Shown here: one piece after another, positions 42,292-52,516 of the stretch
Position numbering within the stretch: the stretch's first letter is position 1
How the letters are laid out: each line of letters begins with the position of its first letter
DNA from: Psychromicrobium xiongbiense
GTDB taxonomy: Bacteria > Actinomycetota > Actinomycetes > Actinomycetales > Micrococcaceae
DNA: 54,488 nucleotides
Reading direction: 5' to 3'
Assembly: GCF_030271165.1 (NCBI RefSeq)
Contig: NZ_JASSZH010000040.1
Span: 1 to 54,488 of the forward strand
Notes under the pieces: generated by a model
What the model saw: the letters and a program-made list of their open reading frames with translations, nothing else
Told to the model about the DNA's origin: nothing
Databases searched by the model: none
Program-made: the position numbers and the translations under genes

Positions 42292-42951
42292 TCAGGCGGT
42301 GAGGATCAACCCGATAACCCCGGAGCGGAGCAGGATGACGATGCCGAGCGCGAGATAGACCGCGGGTATGGCCCAGTGCCCGGCCCTGCGGCACAGCGCA
42401 CCTACTGCCGGGTGCACGGTCAACCAGAAACCGGCAGCGCACCACAGGGCGATCATCACTGCGAAGATCAGCACCGTGAGGCTGGCCTCGAGCGGCGTCA
42501 GGGAGTGGAACAGTGGGATGTACACCGAGAGATTGTCGCCGCCGTTGGCCACCGTCACGGCGGCGATGGCGGGCAGGGCGAGCGAGCGCGGTGCCGCTGC
42601 GGGTTCCTGCCGGGCCGCGGCATCCTGAGCCCCGGCATCCTGGCCCCCGGGGTCGGGACGGTGCCTCGCGCCGATCAGCCGGATCAGGCCATATGCTCCC
42701 AGGCACAGCGGCACCAGACCGAGCAGGCCCACCCAAGGCATCGCCACGACGGTGAGTGCCTCGGCGCCGAGCAGGGCGGCAACGGTCAGAATGCCAATGC
42801 CGAGGTACTGGCCAACCCAGATTCGCCAGAGGCCGGGGGAGGGCAGGCTGCGAGCAGAGACGAACAGCACGGACAGCACCAGGAGGTCATCAAGGTTCGT
42901 GGCGGCAAAAGCACCCACTGCCGTGAGCACGGTGCCGATCAGGGTGTTCAT
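42292..42951 (-). CDS. CadD-family cadmium resistance/cation transporter
   Basis: The 219-residue membrane protein has two repeats of a three-helix unit with the paired signatures FAATNLDDLLVL (near 15-26) and VTVANGGDNLSVYIPLF (near 134-150), diagnostic of CadD (LysE-like superfamily). The acidic residues in both motifs would line the ion path. It is predicted to export cadmium or a related cation. A hydrophilic linker rich in Ala/Pro/Gln separates the halves. It is transcribed apart from the two-component genes, with no regulator next to it. Confidence 0.9.
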   Translation of the reverse strand: MNTLIGTVLTAVGAFAATNLDDLLVLSVLFVSARSLPSPGLWRIWVGQYLGIGILTVAALLGAEALTVVAMPWVGLLGLVPLCLGAYGLIRLIGARHRPDPGGQDAGAQDAAARQEPAAAPRSLALPAIAAVTVANGGDNLSVYIPLFHSLTPLEASLTVLIFAVMIALWCAAGFWLTVHPAVGALCRRAGHWAIPAVYLALGIVILLRSGVIGLILTA

Positions 42952-43027
42952 CTATTCCGAGGGTATCCGTTCCAGCTAGCGTCTCGCCCGGCCGTCTGTG
43001 TTAAGCCCGGTATCCCGGCTCAGGGGC

Positions 43028-43127
43028 GTCAAGGTTTTAAGCACTTACCAACTCGCACCGCTACCAGATCACTGAATTCCCGGGGTCCTCCTGCACGCCG
43101 CTCCCAGTAAGTGCTTAAAACTTTGAC
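43028..43127. repeat. 100-bp element with 21-bp inverted ends
   Basis: Arms 43028-43048 and 43107-43127 are inverted copies with one mismatch, separated by 58 bases without coding potential. It could be a miniature inverted-repeat element or a long hairpin acting between the helicase gene end and the cadD start. No target-site duplication is apparent. Confidence 0.7.
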
Positions 43128-43172
43128 ACTTCCCACTACAGGTGGTCAGAGATCGCTGGTCAACCTCTATGT

Positions 43173-44858
43173 TTAGCCTTCGGCAATCGCATCCTTCGCG
43201 TCCAGAATCCGGTAGGCATAACCCTGCTCGGCCAGGAAGCGCTGCCGCCGCTGGGCAAACTCCTGGTCCAGGGTGTCCCGGGCCACCAGCGTGTAGAACC
43301 TGGCCGAGCGCCCATCAGCCTTGGGCCTCAACAGCCGGCCCAGCCGTTGCGCTTCCTCCTGCCGGGAGCCGAAAGAACCGGAGACTTGGATGGCGACCGA
43401 GGCCTCGGGCAGGTCAATCGAGAAATTAGCCACCTTGGAGACCACCAGAGTGTGGATCTCCCCGGCCCGGAAGGCATCAAAAAGGCGCTGCCGCTCCTTG
43501 ACCGGGGTGTTCCCCTGGATCGTCGGAGCATCGATCAGCGTGGCGATCTCATCCAGCTGATCCAGGTACTGGCCGATCACCAGCAGCTGCTCGCCCCGGT
43601 GAGATTCCACCAACTGTTCCACCACCGTGGTTTTGGCCGGTGAGGTCGCGCAGAGCCGGTACTTATCGGCATCATCCGCTATCGCGTAGGCCATCCGCTC
43701 GTCCTGCGGAAGATCCACCCGGACCTCCACACAGTCGGCGGGCGCGATGTAGCCCTGGGCCTCGATGTCCTTCCACGGTGCGTCATAGCGTTTGGGGCCG
43801 ATCAGTGAGAAGACCTCGCCCTCCCGGCCGTCCTCGCGGACCAGGGTGGCGGTCAGACCTAGCCTGCGCCGGGCCTGCAGGTCCGCCGTCATCCGGAAGA
43901 TCGGTGCGGGGAGCAGATGCACCTCGTCGTAAATGATCAGGCCCCAGTCGTTGTCGTTCAGCAGCTCCAGGTGCGGGTAGAGGCCGCCACGTTTGAGGGT
44001 CAGCACCTGGTAGGTGGCGATCGTCACGGGGCGCACCTCCTTGACCGAGCCGGAGTATTCGCCGATCTCCCCTTCGGTGAGCGACGTGCGCCGGAGCAGC
44101 TCCTCGCGCCACTGCCGGGCGGAAACCGTGTTGGTGACCAGAATCAGCGTGGTGCTACTGCTGGTTGCCATGGCGGCCGCGCCCACCAGCGTCTTCCCCG
44201 CACCGCAAGGGAGCACGACGACGCCGGAACCCCCAGCCCAGAAGTTTTCCACCGCGAGCTTCTGATAGGGGCGCAACTGCCAGTCCTGCTCCTCCAGACT
44301 GATCAGATGCGGAGTGCCGTCGACGTATCCGGCCAGATCCTCGGCCGGCCAGCCGATTTTCAGCAGCAATTGCTTGAGGGTTCCGCGCTGAGATGAGTGC
44401 ACCACCACGGTGTGCGGGTCGATCCGCGGGCCCAGTAGTTCGCCGATCTTCTTGGCACGGACGACTTCCTCCAACACCGGGAAGTCATCCGTGCGCATCA
44501 CTAGCCCGTGCACCGGATCCTTCTCCAGGCGGAGTCGGCCGTAGCGGCTCATCGTCTCCTCGATGTCGATCAACAGTGAATGCGGAACCGGGAAACGCGA
44601 ATACTTCAGGAGTGAATCGAGGACCTGTTCGGCATCCAGCCCGGCCGCGCGGGCGTTCCACAGCCCCAGTGGCGTGATCCGGTAGGTGTGCATGTGTTCC
44701 GGAGCGCGCTCCAGCTCGGCAAAAGCCGCCAGGGTATGCCGGGCTTCAGTGGCCAGAGGGTGGTCCACCTCGAGGAGTACGGTCTTATCACTCTGCACGA
44801 TGAGCGGGCCCTGGGGCACCTGTGGTCCTTGTGCCGAGGGCTGGGAGGGCTCATTCAT
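43173..44858 (-). CDS. XPB-type DNA repair helicase
   Basis: The 561-residue superfamily 2 helicase has motif Q/I with LRPYQKLAVENF and PCGAGKTLVG, DEVH box in IIYDEVHLLPA, LGLTATLVREDG, and a second RecA domain with IQGNTPVKERQ, VSKVANFSIDLPEASV and QEEAQRLGRLLRPK. The bacterial XPB group unwinds DNA 3' to 5' and acts in repair. The N-terminal about 190 residues include the damage-recognition-like domain. It overlaps the upstream helicase-associated gene by 8 bases. Confidence 0.96.
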   Translation of the reverse strand: MNEPSQPSAQGPQVPQGPLIVQSDKTVLLEVDHPLATEARHTLAAFAELERAPEHMHTYRITPLGLWNARAAGLDAEQVLDSLLKYSRFPVPHSLLIDIEETMSRYGRLRLEKDPVHGLVMRTDDFPVLEEVVRAKKIGELLGPRIDPHTVVVHSSQRGTLKQLLLKIGWPAEDLAGYVDGTPHLISLEEQDWQLRPYQKLAVENFWAGGSGVVVLPCGAGKTLVGAAAMATSSSTTLILVTNTVSARQWREELLRRTSLTEGEIGEYSGSVKEVRPVTIATYQVLTLKRGGLYPHLELLNDNDWGLIIYDEVHLLPAPIFRMTADLQARRRLGLTATLVREDGREGEVFSLIGPKRYDAPWKDIEAQGYIAPADCVEVRVDLPQDERMAYAIADDADKYRLCATSPAKTTVVEQLVESHRGEQLLVIGQYLDQLDEIATLIDAPTIQGNTPVKERQRLFDAFRAGEIHTLVVSKVANFSIDLPEASVAIQVSGSFGSRQEEAQRLGRLLRPKADGRSARFYTLVARDTLDQEFAQRRQRFLAEQGYAYRILDAKDAIAEG

Positions 44859-47346
44859 GGGCGGGGCCTTTCACGGCATCGAGCAGATCGACGTCCAGGA
44901 TCCGGTGGATCGACATGAGGCGTTCGGTGTCCCGCACCGGGTCAAAGACCCTGACCCGGCCGGAATTCACCGACAGTGGAACAAGGCGTAGCCGTTCCTG
45001 ATTCCCTTCAGAGTCCACCACGGTCAAAGCCACCTGCTTCCTGGTCCGGATCGCCTCACGCAGGGTTTCCAGACCGACCTGGGGAACCAGGGTGGAATGG
45101 AACGGTGCGCTGGAAGGGCCCTGACGAAGACGGGTCAGCTGGATTTCCCATTCAGCCCCAGTCTCATCCGGAGGGTGCCCGTCCAGACGGGACTCCAACT
45201 CAGTTTCCAGGGCAGACGCCTGAACGGTGACCTCAGCCGAGGAGCCCGGTCGGCCAGCTGCAGGTTCCAGCACCGGGGAATGGCCCACAGCGCGAAGTCT
45301 GCGGGACAGTTCGGCCGGGCCGACGGGGCTGATCAGAACTCCTGGTGCCATCTCGCGCAGACCCAGATCGCTCAGCGCCGAGTCGTGGGCGACGGCCAGC
45401 AGCCCAGCGGCATCTGCTCCGGTCAGCACGGTGGCGGCAGGGGTCAGCCGGATGATGCCATGCCGGCTGGCGGCATCCCGGATCAGATACTCGAGCGGCT
45501 GCGGGATGGGCGTGGCACTGTGCTGCGCCAGAAAGGCGAGGACGCCCTCTGCCTCCCGTCCGGCATCGAGCGCCCTGCGAAGGCTGTCTGCAGAGAACCG
45601 GTAGAAGGCTGCGGGTCCGCGGCCCTCCCGGTCCGCCAGCAGCGCCAGCTCCCGGCTGAGCGCGGGTTCCAGGTATCCGGGCGCGACGGCGGTCAGATCG
45701 GCCTGGAGAAGTATGGTGCCCAGAGGAGCCGGCAGGCTGGTCCGCAGTGTCTCCTCGGCCTGGCTCTGTTCACCCCGGGCGAGGAAGGCACCGAAGCTGC
45801 TCAGCGTTCCGGCTCCGGTGATTCCCAGCGCCTCGGCTTCCGCGAGTACGTCCTCGGCAAGTCTGCCGACCCGACGCCAGAGCCGTGGCCGCAGCCAGGC
45901 AGCCTGGCGGAGAAGTTCTGAGGGCTGTTCCGGGTTGGCAGATGTGCCCAGAACGTCCAGCAGTAGGCTGCGCAGCGCCGGCGCATCGGCACGGCGCACT
46001 TCAGCGGACAGGGCATTGATCGTAGGTGCTGCGGGCCGTCCTGAGATGGAGGCCTCGGCTCGTCCGATGAGCGACGGCGCGCGGTCCATCTGCAGCCAGG
46101 CCTGAGTCAGTGCGGACCACTGCTCGACGCGGGGAAGGACAAACCACAGAACGTCCGGACCCGGGTGGGCTGTTGAGCTCCGGGCCGCACTCCACTGGGA
46201 GGTCTCCGCCAGGAGCTCGATCATGCCGGAGGCCGCGAGTAACTCCAGGAGAAAGGCAGCCCTGCTCTCGTCCACGCCAGCCTGCTGGCTGAGACTGCGC
46301 AAGGCACGCACTCCCACCCCGCCGTGACGCAGAGTCGGTACGGGAGCGTGCGTCACCGATTCCATGAGGATGGAGGCATCGTGCAGCAGCTCGGTGACAG
46401 CAGCCAGGGCGGCATTTTCCCGGCGAAGAACTGAGAGGGGCGCGCTCGCCGCACCGTGGCCTGGCGCTGCGGCCGGGAAGGTCGCAGAGAAATCAGTGAC
46501 CACCGCACCTTCGCGCCAGCGAAGACCTGCCTCCCGGACCAGTTCAAGATGCGCTCCGCCCAGCGGAATGAGAAGGCCTTCTGCGAGCAGGAATCCCACG
46601 GGGCTCTGCGAATCGGCTGAATCGTCGCTGTCCGCGGGATCCTCGGTGGCGGCGGGGTTGAGGGGACGCTCCACAAGAGGTGCCGGAAGGGTGGCCAGCG
46701 GCTGAGACTCCAGACGGGTCAGAAGTTCAGAAGTTCGTTCCGGCGCCCGTTGCAGCAGCTCCGACCACCACTGTGGCTCGGCAAAGCGGTCGGCCAGGGC
46801 CTCGGAAGCCTGCGAGGCCTGGGACGCCTGAGAGACCAGTGAAGCCTGAGCCTCCACCGCGGGCTGGGTTGTCGGCAGTAGCCCCAGGCGGGTGGCGGTC
46901 GCTACCAGGAAGTCACCGCTGATCGCTGACAGGGTGTGATAACTACGGCCCAGCCCAGCGGGGTAGGTTCCCAGTACCTCGTGGAGGGCACCGACGGGGA
47001 GCAGGCCGCCCGGCACCTGGTAGAACAGTGCAAGATCATGGAGTCGATTGAGCGCGCTGGTGAGGGTGCGCTGGTTGGACCCGCGCAGCAAGGGTTTGAG
47101 AGCGGCTGGGGTGACCGGGCCGTTGAGCACCAGCGACGCCTCAATGATCTGAATCTGCGCGGTCGTGAGCCGGTCCACGGCGCGGTGCACGCTCAGCCGC
47201 GAACAGGCCCGGGCAGCGAGCGCTGCAAAATCCGGCACTGGCGGTGAGATCAGGTCCGGGCGGTCCGCACACAATGCGTGGAGGGCGGCATCGCTGCGCT
47301 GCTGAAGCTCCAGGCTGAGGGCGGCAATAGCAGACACCCTTCCCAC
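44851..47346 (-). CDS. Helicase-associated domain protein (XPB partner)
   Basis: The 831-residue protein contains a long region rich in Ala/Leu helices and a C-terminal helicase-associated (Helicase_C_3-like) domain, ending RLRLVPLSVNSGRVRVFDP and MSIHRILDVDLLD. It is always found next to the XPB gene in actinobacteria and probably regulates or assists it. No ATPase motif is present. It is the first gene of the pair and is divergent from the cold-shock gene. Confidence 0.88.
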   Translation of the reverse strand: MGRVSAIAALSLELQQRSDAALHALCADRPDLISPPVPDFAALAARACSRLSVHRAVDRLTTAQIQIIEASLVLNGPVTPAALKPLLRGSNQRTLTSALNRLHDLALFYQVPGGLLPVGALHEVLGTYPAGLGRSYHTLSAISGDFLVATATRLGLLPTTQPAVEAQASLVSQASQASQASEALADRFAEPQWWSELLQRAPERTSELLTRLESQPLATLPAPLVERPLNPAATEDPADSDDSADSQSPVGFLLAEGLLIPLGGAHLELVREAGLRWREGAVVTDFSATFPAAAPGHGAASAPLSVLRRENAALAAVTELLHDASILMESVTHAPVPTLRHGGVGVRALRSLSQQAGVDESRAAFLLELLAASGMIELLAETSQWSAARSSTAHPGPDVLWFVLPRVEQWSALTQAWLQMDRAPSLIGRAEASISGRPAAPTINALSAEVRRADAPALRSLLLDVLGTSANPEQPSELLRQAAWLRPRLWRRVGRLAEDVLAEAEALGITGAGTLSSFGAFLARGEQSQAEETLRTSLPAPLGTILLQADLTAVAPGYLEPALSRELALLADREGRGPAAFYRFSADSLRRALDAGREAEGVLAFLAQHSATPIPQPLEYLIRDAASRHGIIRLTPAATVLTGADAAGLLAVAHDSALSDLGLREMAPGVLISPVGPAELSRRLRAVGHSPVLEPAAGRPGSSAEVTVQASALETELESRLDGHPPDETGAEWEIQLTRLRQGPSSAPFHSTLVPQVGLETLREAIRTRKQVALTVVDSEGNQERLRLVPLSVNSGRVRVFDPVRDTERLMSIHRILDVDLLDAVKGPAHE

Positions 47347-47498
47347 GCTACCGCTCCGGGGCGTAGCCGTGTAGCGGGGGTGCCGATGCTCGAAGCACTC
47401 GGAACGGCTAGGCTAGAGGCAGAATACTCACCACATGCCCGCACGATGCTGCCCTCGGCACCATCTGGCGGGCATTCGATCACAAAAGAGGTAGTGAC

Positions 47499-47885
47499 GT
47501 GCCCACCGGCAAGGTCAAATGGTTCGACACCGACAAAGGCTTCGGTTTTCTGGTCTCTGATGATGGTCAGGAGGCTTTTCTGCATATCAATGCCCTTCCC
47601 GCAGGGGTCAAGGAGATCAAAGCAGGCACTCGGGTGGAGTACGGCATCGCGGACGGTAAAAAGGGCGCTCAGGCGCTGAGCGTGCGCATCCTGGACACCC
47701 CGCCTTCGGTGGTCAAAGCCACGCGTAAGCCGGCTGCGGACCTGGTGGTGCTCGTGGAGGATCTGATCAAACTGCTCGAAAGGACGGCCAACGGTTTGCA
47801 GGCGGGCAAGTATCCTGACAAGGCCAGCGGCAACAAGATCGCGGCGGTGCTTCGTGCCGTGGCCAGCGATCTGGACGGTCAGTAG
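47499..47885 (+). CDS. Cold-shock domain protein with C-terminal extension
   Basis: Residues 1-66 are a cold-shock domain with RNP1-like KGFGFLV and RNP2-like AFLHINAL, binding single-stranded RNA or DNA. A roughly 60-residue helical extension follows (VVLVEDLIKLLERTANGLQAGKYPDKASGNKIAAVLRA, listed in parts), typical of an actinobacterial subfamily. The start is GTG with AGAGGT upstream. The extension is about the length of the cold-shock domain and is not part of CspA-type proteins. Confidence 0.93.
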   Translation: MPTGKVKWFDTDKGFGFLVSDDGQEAFLHINALPAGVKEIKAGTRVEYGIADGKKGAQALSVRILDTPPSVVKATRKPAADLVVLVEDLIKLLERTANGLQAGKYPDKASGNKIAAVLRAVASDLDGQ

Positions 47886-47891
47886 ATCGTG

Positions 47892-48416
47892 ATGTCCGAG
47901 GCACCCGACGTTCGCGCCGAGGCTCAGGGTTCCGGGACGCGTTCCGGGTCACAGCGGGGTAAGTACGGGGTCCCGGTCTGGCGTGTAGGCAAGCCGGACG
48001 CTGTGATCAGTCAGGCGGTCGATGTCGCCCGGAACGCTCTGCTCTCGATTGCCAAGGACGCGCAGATCGGCGCTCATCTGGGCGCCAAGAGCGAAGGCGA
48101 GCGGGTTGCCACCCATCTCTTTGAGTGCAAGCTTCCGGGCTATGTCGGGTGGCAGTGGTTCGCCGTCCTGACGCGCGTTTCGCGGAGCAAACACGTCACC
48201 GTCGATGAGGTCGGGCTGCTGCCCTCGGATCATTCGCTGGTGGCACCGGAGTGGCTGCCCTGGTCAGAGCGGGTCCGCCCCGAGGATGCGCAGACTGAGG
48301 ACGCGTTGGCAGAGGATTCCTCGGAAGGGAGCGCTCCAGAAGAACTGGAGCCGTCCGCTGATCACGAGCCGGACGTCCTCAGCGCCCATGACACCGCTGA
48401 CGAGTCAGATCTCTGA
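47892..48416 (+). CDS. DUF3027 protein
   Basis: The 174-residue product matches the actinobacterial DUF3027 family: WRVGKPDAVISQAVDVARNAL, GERVATHLFECKLPGYVGWQWFAVL in parts, and VDEVGLLPSDHSLVAPEWLPWSERVRP. A disordered acidic C-terminus follows. GTG 47889 is an alternative start. It lies 6 bases after the cold-shock gene and is probably in the same transcript. Function is unknown. Confidence 0.85.
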   Translation: MSEAPDVRAEAQGSGTRSGSQRGKYGVPVWRVGKPDAVISQAVDVARNALLSIAKDAQIGAHLGAKSEGERVATHLFECKLPGYVGWQWFAVLTRVSRSKHVTVDEVGLLPSDHSLVAPEWLPWSERVRPEDAQTEDALAEDSSEGSAPEELEPSADHEPDVLSAHDTADESDL

Positions 48417-48452
48417 GCGCCGTACTCTGAGCGCCGCTCAGCTGGTTGTTTT

Positions 48453-49796
<1,344 letters not shown>

Positions 49797-49815
49797 TTAT
49801 GGCGGGAATGGGGCT

Positions 49816-50514
49816 ATGGTGACCGATCTGATTGATACGACTGAAATGTATCTGCGGACGATCCTCGAACTTGAAGAGGAACATATTGTGCCTTTGCGGG
49901 CGCGCATTGCCGAGCGCCTGCATCACTCGGGACCGACGGTCTCCCAGACCATTGCCCGGATGGAACGTGACGGTCTGGTGGTGGTCTCAGGGGATCGCCA
50001 CCTTGAACTGACGGAGCATGGGCGCCAGCGCGCCACAGCGGTGATGCGCAAACATCGCCTGGCGGAGAGGTTGCTCGCTGATGTCATCAAACTGGAGTGG
50101 CCATATGTCCACGAAGAAGCTTGTCGCTGGGAGCACGTGATGAGCGAGCGGGTGGAGGCCCATCTGTTCGATCTCCTCGGCCGCCCGAGCGAGTCGCCCT
50201 ATGGCAATCCGATTCCCGGCCTGGAGTTCCTCGGTGGGGACAAGGCTCCTGACTTTTTTGACGGCGTCGTGAACTTGATCACGGCGATGGACGACTACCG
50301 TGACGATTCGACCGTCTCCATTGCCCGTCTGTCCGAGCGTATCCAGGTGGACCCGGAGTTGCTCGGACAGCTGGAGGATGCCGGGCTCACCCCTGGCGTC
50401 ACGGTGTCTCTGGAGCGAGTGGGTGAGTACATTTCGGTTCGTGTGCCGGGCGTCGACGGCGCCCTGGAACTGCCTCCGGAGGTGGCGCAGCACGTATTTG
50501 TCACCGTGATCTGA
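49816..50514 (+). CDS. DtxR/IdeR-family metal-dependent regulator
   Basis: The 232-residue protein has the DtxR order: winged helix with DTTEMYLRTILELEEEHIVPLRARIAERL and GPTVSQTIARMERDGLV, dimerisation/metal domain with HRLAERLLADVIKL, HEEACRWEHVMSERVE and CPYG replaced by SPYGNPIPG, and a C-terminal SH3-like domain. It senses Fe(II) or Mn(II). The usual Cys in the C/SPYGNPIP metal-site motif is Ser here, as in several actinobacterial homologues. ATG 49816 is chosen; ATG 49774 would add 14 atypical residues. Confidence 0.93.
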   Translation: MVTDLIDTTEMYLRTILELEEEHIVPLRARIAERLHHSGPTVSQTIARMERDGLVVVSGDRHLELTEHGRQRATAVMRKHRLAERLLADVIKLEWPYVHEEACRWEHVMSERVEAHLFDLLGRPSESPYGNPIPGLEFLGGDKAPDFFDGVVNLITAMDDYRDDSTVSIARLSERIQVDPELLGQLEDAGLTPGVTVSLERVGEYISVRVPGVDGALELPPEVAQHVFVTVI

Positions 50515-50527
50515 AGATCACGGAATT

Positions 50528-50556
50528 ATTACAATGACTCACGTTTGACGTATAGT
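50528..50556 (+). promoter_or_regulatory. Promoter for riboswitch-led M23 transcript
   Basis: ATTACA and TATAGT stand 17 bases apart, about 70 bases before the riboswitch core. Confidence 0.6.
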
Positions 50557-50619
50557 TGTTCCTTGGCGCCGAGTTCGTGGCGTCCTCTCCAGACGACACT
50601 TAACCTTGCCATCGAATGG

Positions 50620-50775
50620 AGTTTTCATCTGTTCCAAGGGCAAGGATGGGGGAACCAATCTGGCTCGTTGACGGGCCTTGGGGTGAAGTCCTCAGCGCGG
50701 CGCGATGCGCCGTGGTGCAGGGCCGGATTGCTCTGATCCGAATCCGACAGCTAACTCCGTAGGTGCCCGAGAGGA
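50620..50775 (+). promoter_or_regulatory. c-di-AMP riboswitch (ydaO-yuaA), first copy
   Basis: All conserved blocks are present in order: GGGGGAACCA (50648-50657), CTTGGGGTGAAG (50677-50688), and CCGAATCCGACAGCTAAC followed by TCCGTAGG (50738-50763). This RNA turns off expression of cell-wall and osmotic genes when c-di-AMP binds. It ends a few bases before the ribosome-binding site of the M23 peptidase gene. Confidence 0.93.
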
Positions 50776-50779
50776 AACT

Positions 50780-52102
50780 ATGACTGCGAGCCTCGATGAG
50801 GTACGTGCTCCCAGCCAGCACGGTCGGCGTCGCGCCGCACTTCCTGCCCCGCTTCACGCTGCGGGGCTTAATTCTGTAATGCTTAATTCTGTGGGGCTTG
50901 AACCCTCTGGGCTGCCACACGCTTCAGTCGATGGCACCCTCGCTCACACTCCCGGCCCGAGGCGCGCACGCCGCCTGGATGCCGTTACCACTTCCGTCAC
51001 AGAGCCTTTCCCGCCAGCCGAGCCTCCAGTCGCGCAGAGTGCCGGCTCCAGCCTGCGCCCGCGGGATGCGGCACGACGGGCTCGTCAACTCGAATCGGCA
51101 GGCCTGACGTCGGCTGGCCTGAAGTCGGAGCCCACCCCCGCAGTAGCCAGCAGCCCGGTGGTCGCTGTCGCTCCTCGGGTCGCTGAAGAACCTCGTCTCT
51201 CGCTGACCGAAGCCGTAGCCGCAGCTCTGTCCGAGCAGGAGCCGCTCCGTCGTCCCCGTGAGCGACAGGCTGCCAGGATCGCGCCGGTGGCGATCGGTAC
51301 GCCTTCCGCTCAGGCCCATTCTGCTCAGGCCCAGCCTGCCCCGGTTCAGTCGACGTCCTCTCAGGCTGCTCTGCGAAGGGCCCGAAATACCCTGGGTTCC
51401 CGCACAAAAACCCATTCTGGCTCCCGCTGGATCACGGTGCGGACGGCTCAGCGTGGCAGCATTGTGCTGGCCGCAGCGGGCCTGGCTCTCGCCGTCGTGG
51501 TGCCGTCCTCCGCTGGCCTGCTGCCGGCATCGGCGACTTCCGCCCAGGCCGAGAGCGCGCCCCAGCCGTCGTCCTCCCGGGTTACAGCGGATGCGAAGGT
51601 CACGCTGAAGTTCGATGGCGCTCAGGCAGCCAGCTCGACGGACCCGGACAGCAAACTCCATGACGCTCTGAAGGTCTCGGCGGACAAGGTAACGGCAGCG
51701 GCTGCCAAGGGCGTGCTGGCCGCACCTCTGGCGCCTCCTCTGGTACCCACCTCTCCCTTTGGCTACCGGGTCAATCCGTTGACCGGGCAAATGGGAGACA
51801 TGCACACCGGTCAGGATTTCGCGGTGGCCTGTGGTACTCAGGTGTTCGCTGCAGCGGGCGGGACGGTGACTTTCGCCGGATGGTCCAATAATGGTGGTGG
51901 CAACCGGGTGGAGATCGATCACGGTAACGGTCTGACCACCACGTACAACCACAATTCCGCGATCAAGGTCACGGTTGGCCAGAAGCTGAACCGTGGAGAT
52001 CTGGTTTCCTTGAGTGGCACTACCGGTGCATCCACCGGCTGCCATCTGCATTTCGAGGTGCTGATCGACGGCAAGCCGGTTGATCCACTCGGCTGGTTGT
52101 AG
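50780..52102 (+). CDS. M23-family peptidoglycan endopeptidase
   Basis: The 440-residue protein has a long Ala/Pro/Ser-rich N-terminal cytoplasmic segment (1-230), a membrane or signal helix (about 234-262: IVLAAAGLALAVVVPSS), a linker, and a C-terminal LytM/M23 domain with zinc ligands in MHTGQDFAV and HLHFEV. It cleaves peptide crosslinks in the wall. It starts at ATG 50780 with GAGAGGA upstream and is controlled by the preceding c-di-AMP riboswitch. The N-terminal part contains small imperfect repeats (LNSVMLNSVGLE type). Confidence 0.93.
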   Translation: MTASLDEVRAPSQHGRRRAALPAPLHAAGLNSVMLNSVGLEPSGLPHASVDGTLAHTPGPRRARRLDAVTTSVTEPFPPAEPPVAQSAGSSLRPRDAARRARQLESAGLTSAGLKSEPTPAVASSPVVAVAPRVAEEPRLSLTEAVAAALSEQEPLRRPRERQAARIAPVAIGTPSAQAHSAQAQPAPVQSTSSQAALRRARNTLGSRTKTHSGSRWITVRTAQRGSIVLAAAGLALAVVVPSSAGLLPASATSAQAESAPQPSSSRVTADAKVTLKFDGAQAASSTDPDSKLHDALKVSADKVTAAAAKGVLAAPLAPPLVPTSPFGYRVNPLTGQMGDMHTGQDFAVACGTQVFAAAGGTVTFAGWSNNGGGNRVEIDHGNGLTTTYNHNSAIKVTVGQKLNRGDLVSLSGTTGASTGCHLHFEVLIDGKPVDPLGWL

Positions 52103-52255
52103 ACATCGGTTCCTGAGAGTTTCCTGGTTTCCTGGGAGATTCCTGAGTGGCCTGCAAGCGGTGCGTTCGCAGTGCTGGCGCGGGATTCGCCGCGCGACCT
52201 CCGTCATCCTTTCGATACTTCGGCGCCGAATGATCTCCTTTTCCGTGACCTGAAT

Positions 52256-52284
52256 GTGACATTGCTGAAGAGGTACGGTAACGT
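52256..52284 (+). promoter_or_regulatory. Promoter for second riboswitch-led transcript
   Basis: GTGACA and TAACGT stand 17 bases apart. It lies about 60 bases upstream of the second riboswitch. Confidence 0.5.
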
Positions 52285-52344
52285 CTTCAGTGCGCGGTCG
52301 TTTACCGACGACCGCGCCTCTGGGCGGATTGCTTAGCTCTGCCA

Positions 52345-52512
52345 CCGACCAGAGTCCGTTCGCACATTCGTCTGGCAGAGGCGGGGGAACCAATTGTGGG
52401 CTTCTGTGAAGCCCTTGGGGTGAAGCCGCGTCATTCTCCTAACGGAGAAGAACGCGGCCGGGTGACTCCCATCCGAATCCGACAGCTTACCTCGCAGGCT
52501 TTGGGAGAGGTT
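52345..52512 (+). promoter_or_regulatory. c-di-AMP riboswitch (ydaO-yuaA), second copy
   Basis: Conserved blocks are GGGGGAACCA (52383-52392), CTTGGGGTGAAG (52414-52425), and CCGAATCCGACAGCTTAC with CTCGCAGG (52473-52498). Helices include GGGCTTC/GAAGCCC (52398-52414) and the GCCGCGT/ACGCGGC stem with inner TTCTCC/GGAGAA. It ends 4 bases before the GTG start of the NlpC/P60 gene and overlaps its ribosome-binding site. Confidence 0.93.
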
Positions 52513-52516
52513 TAGT

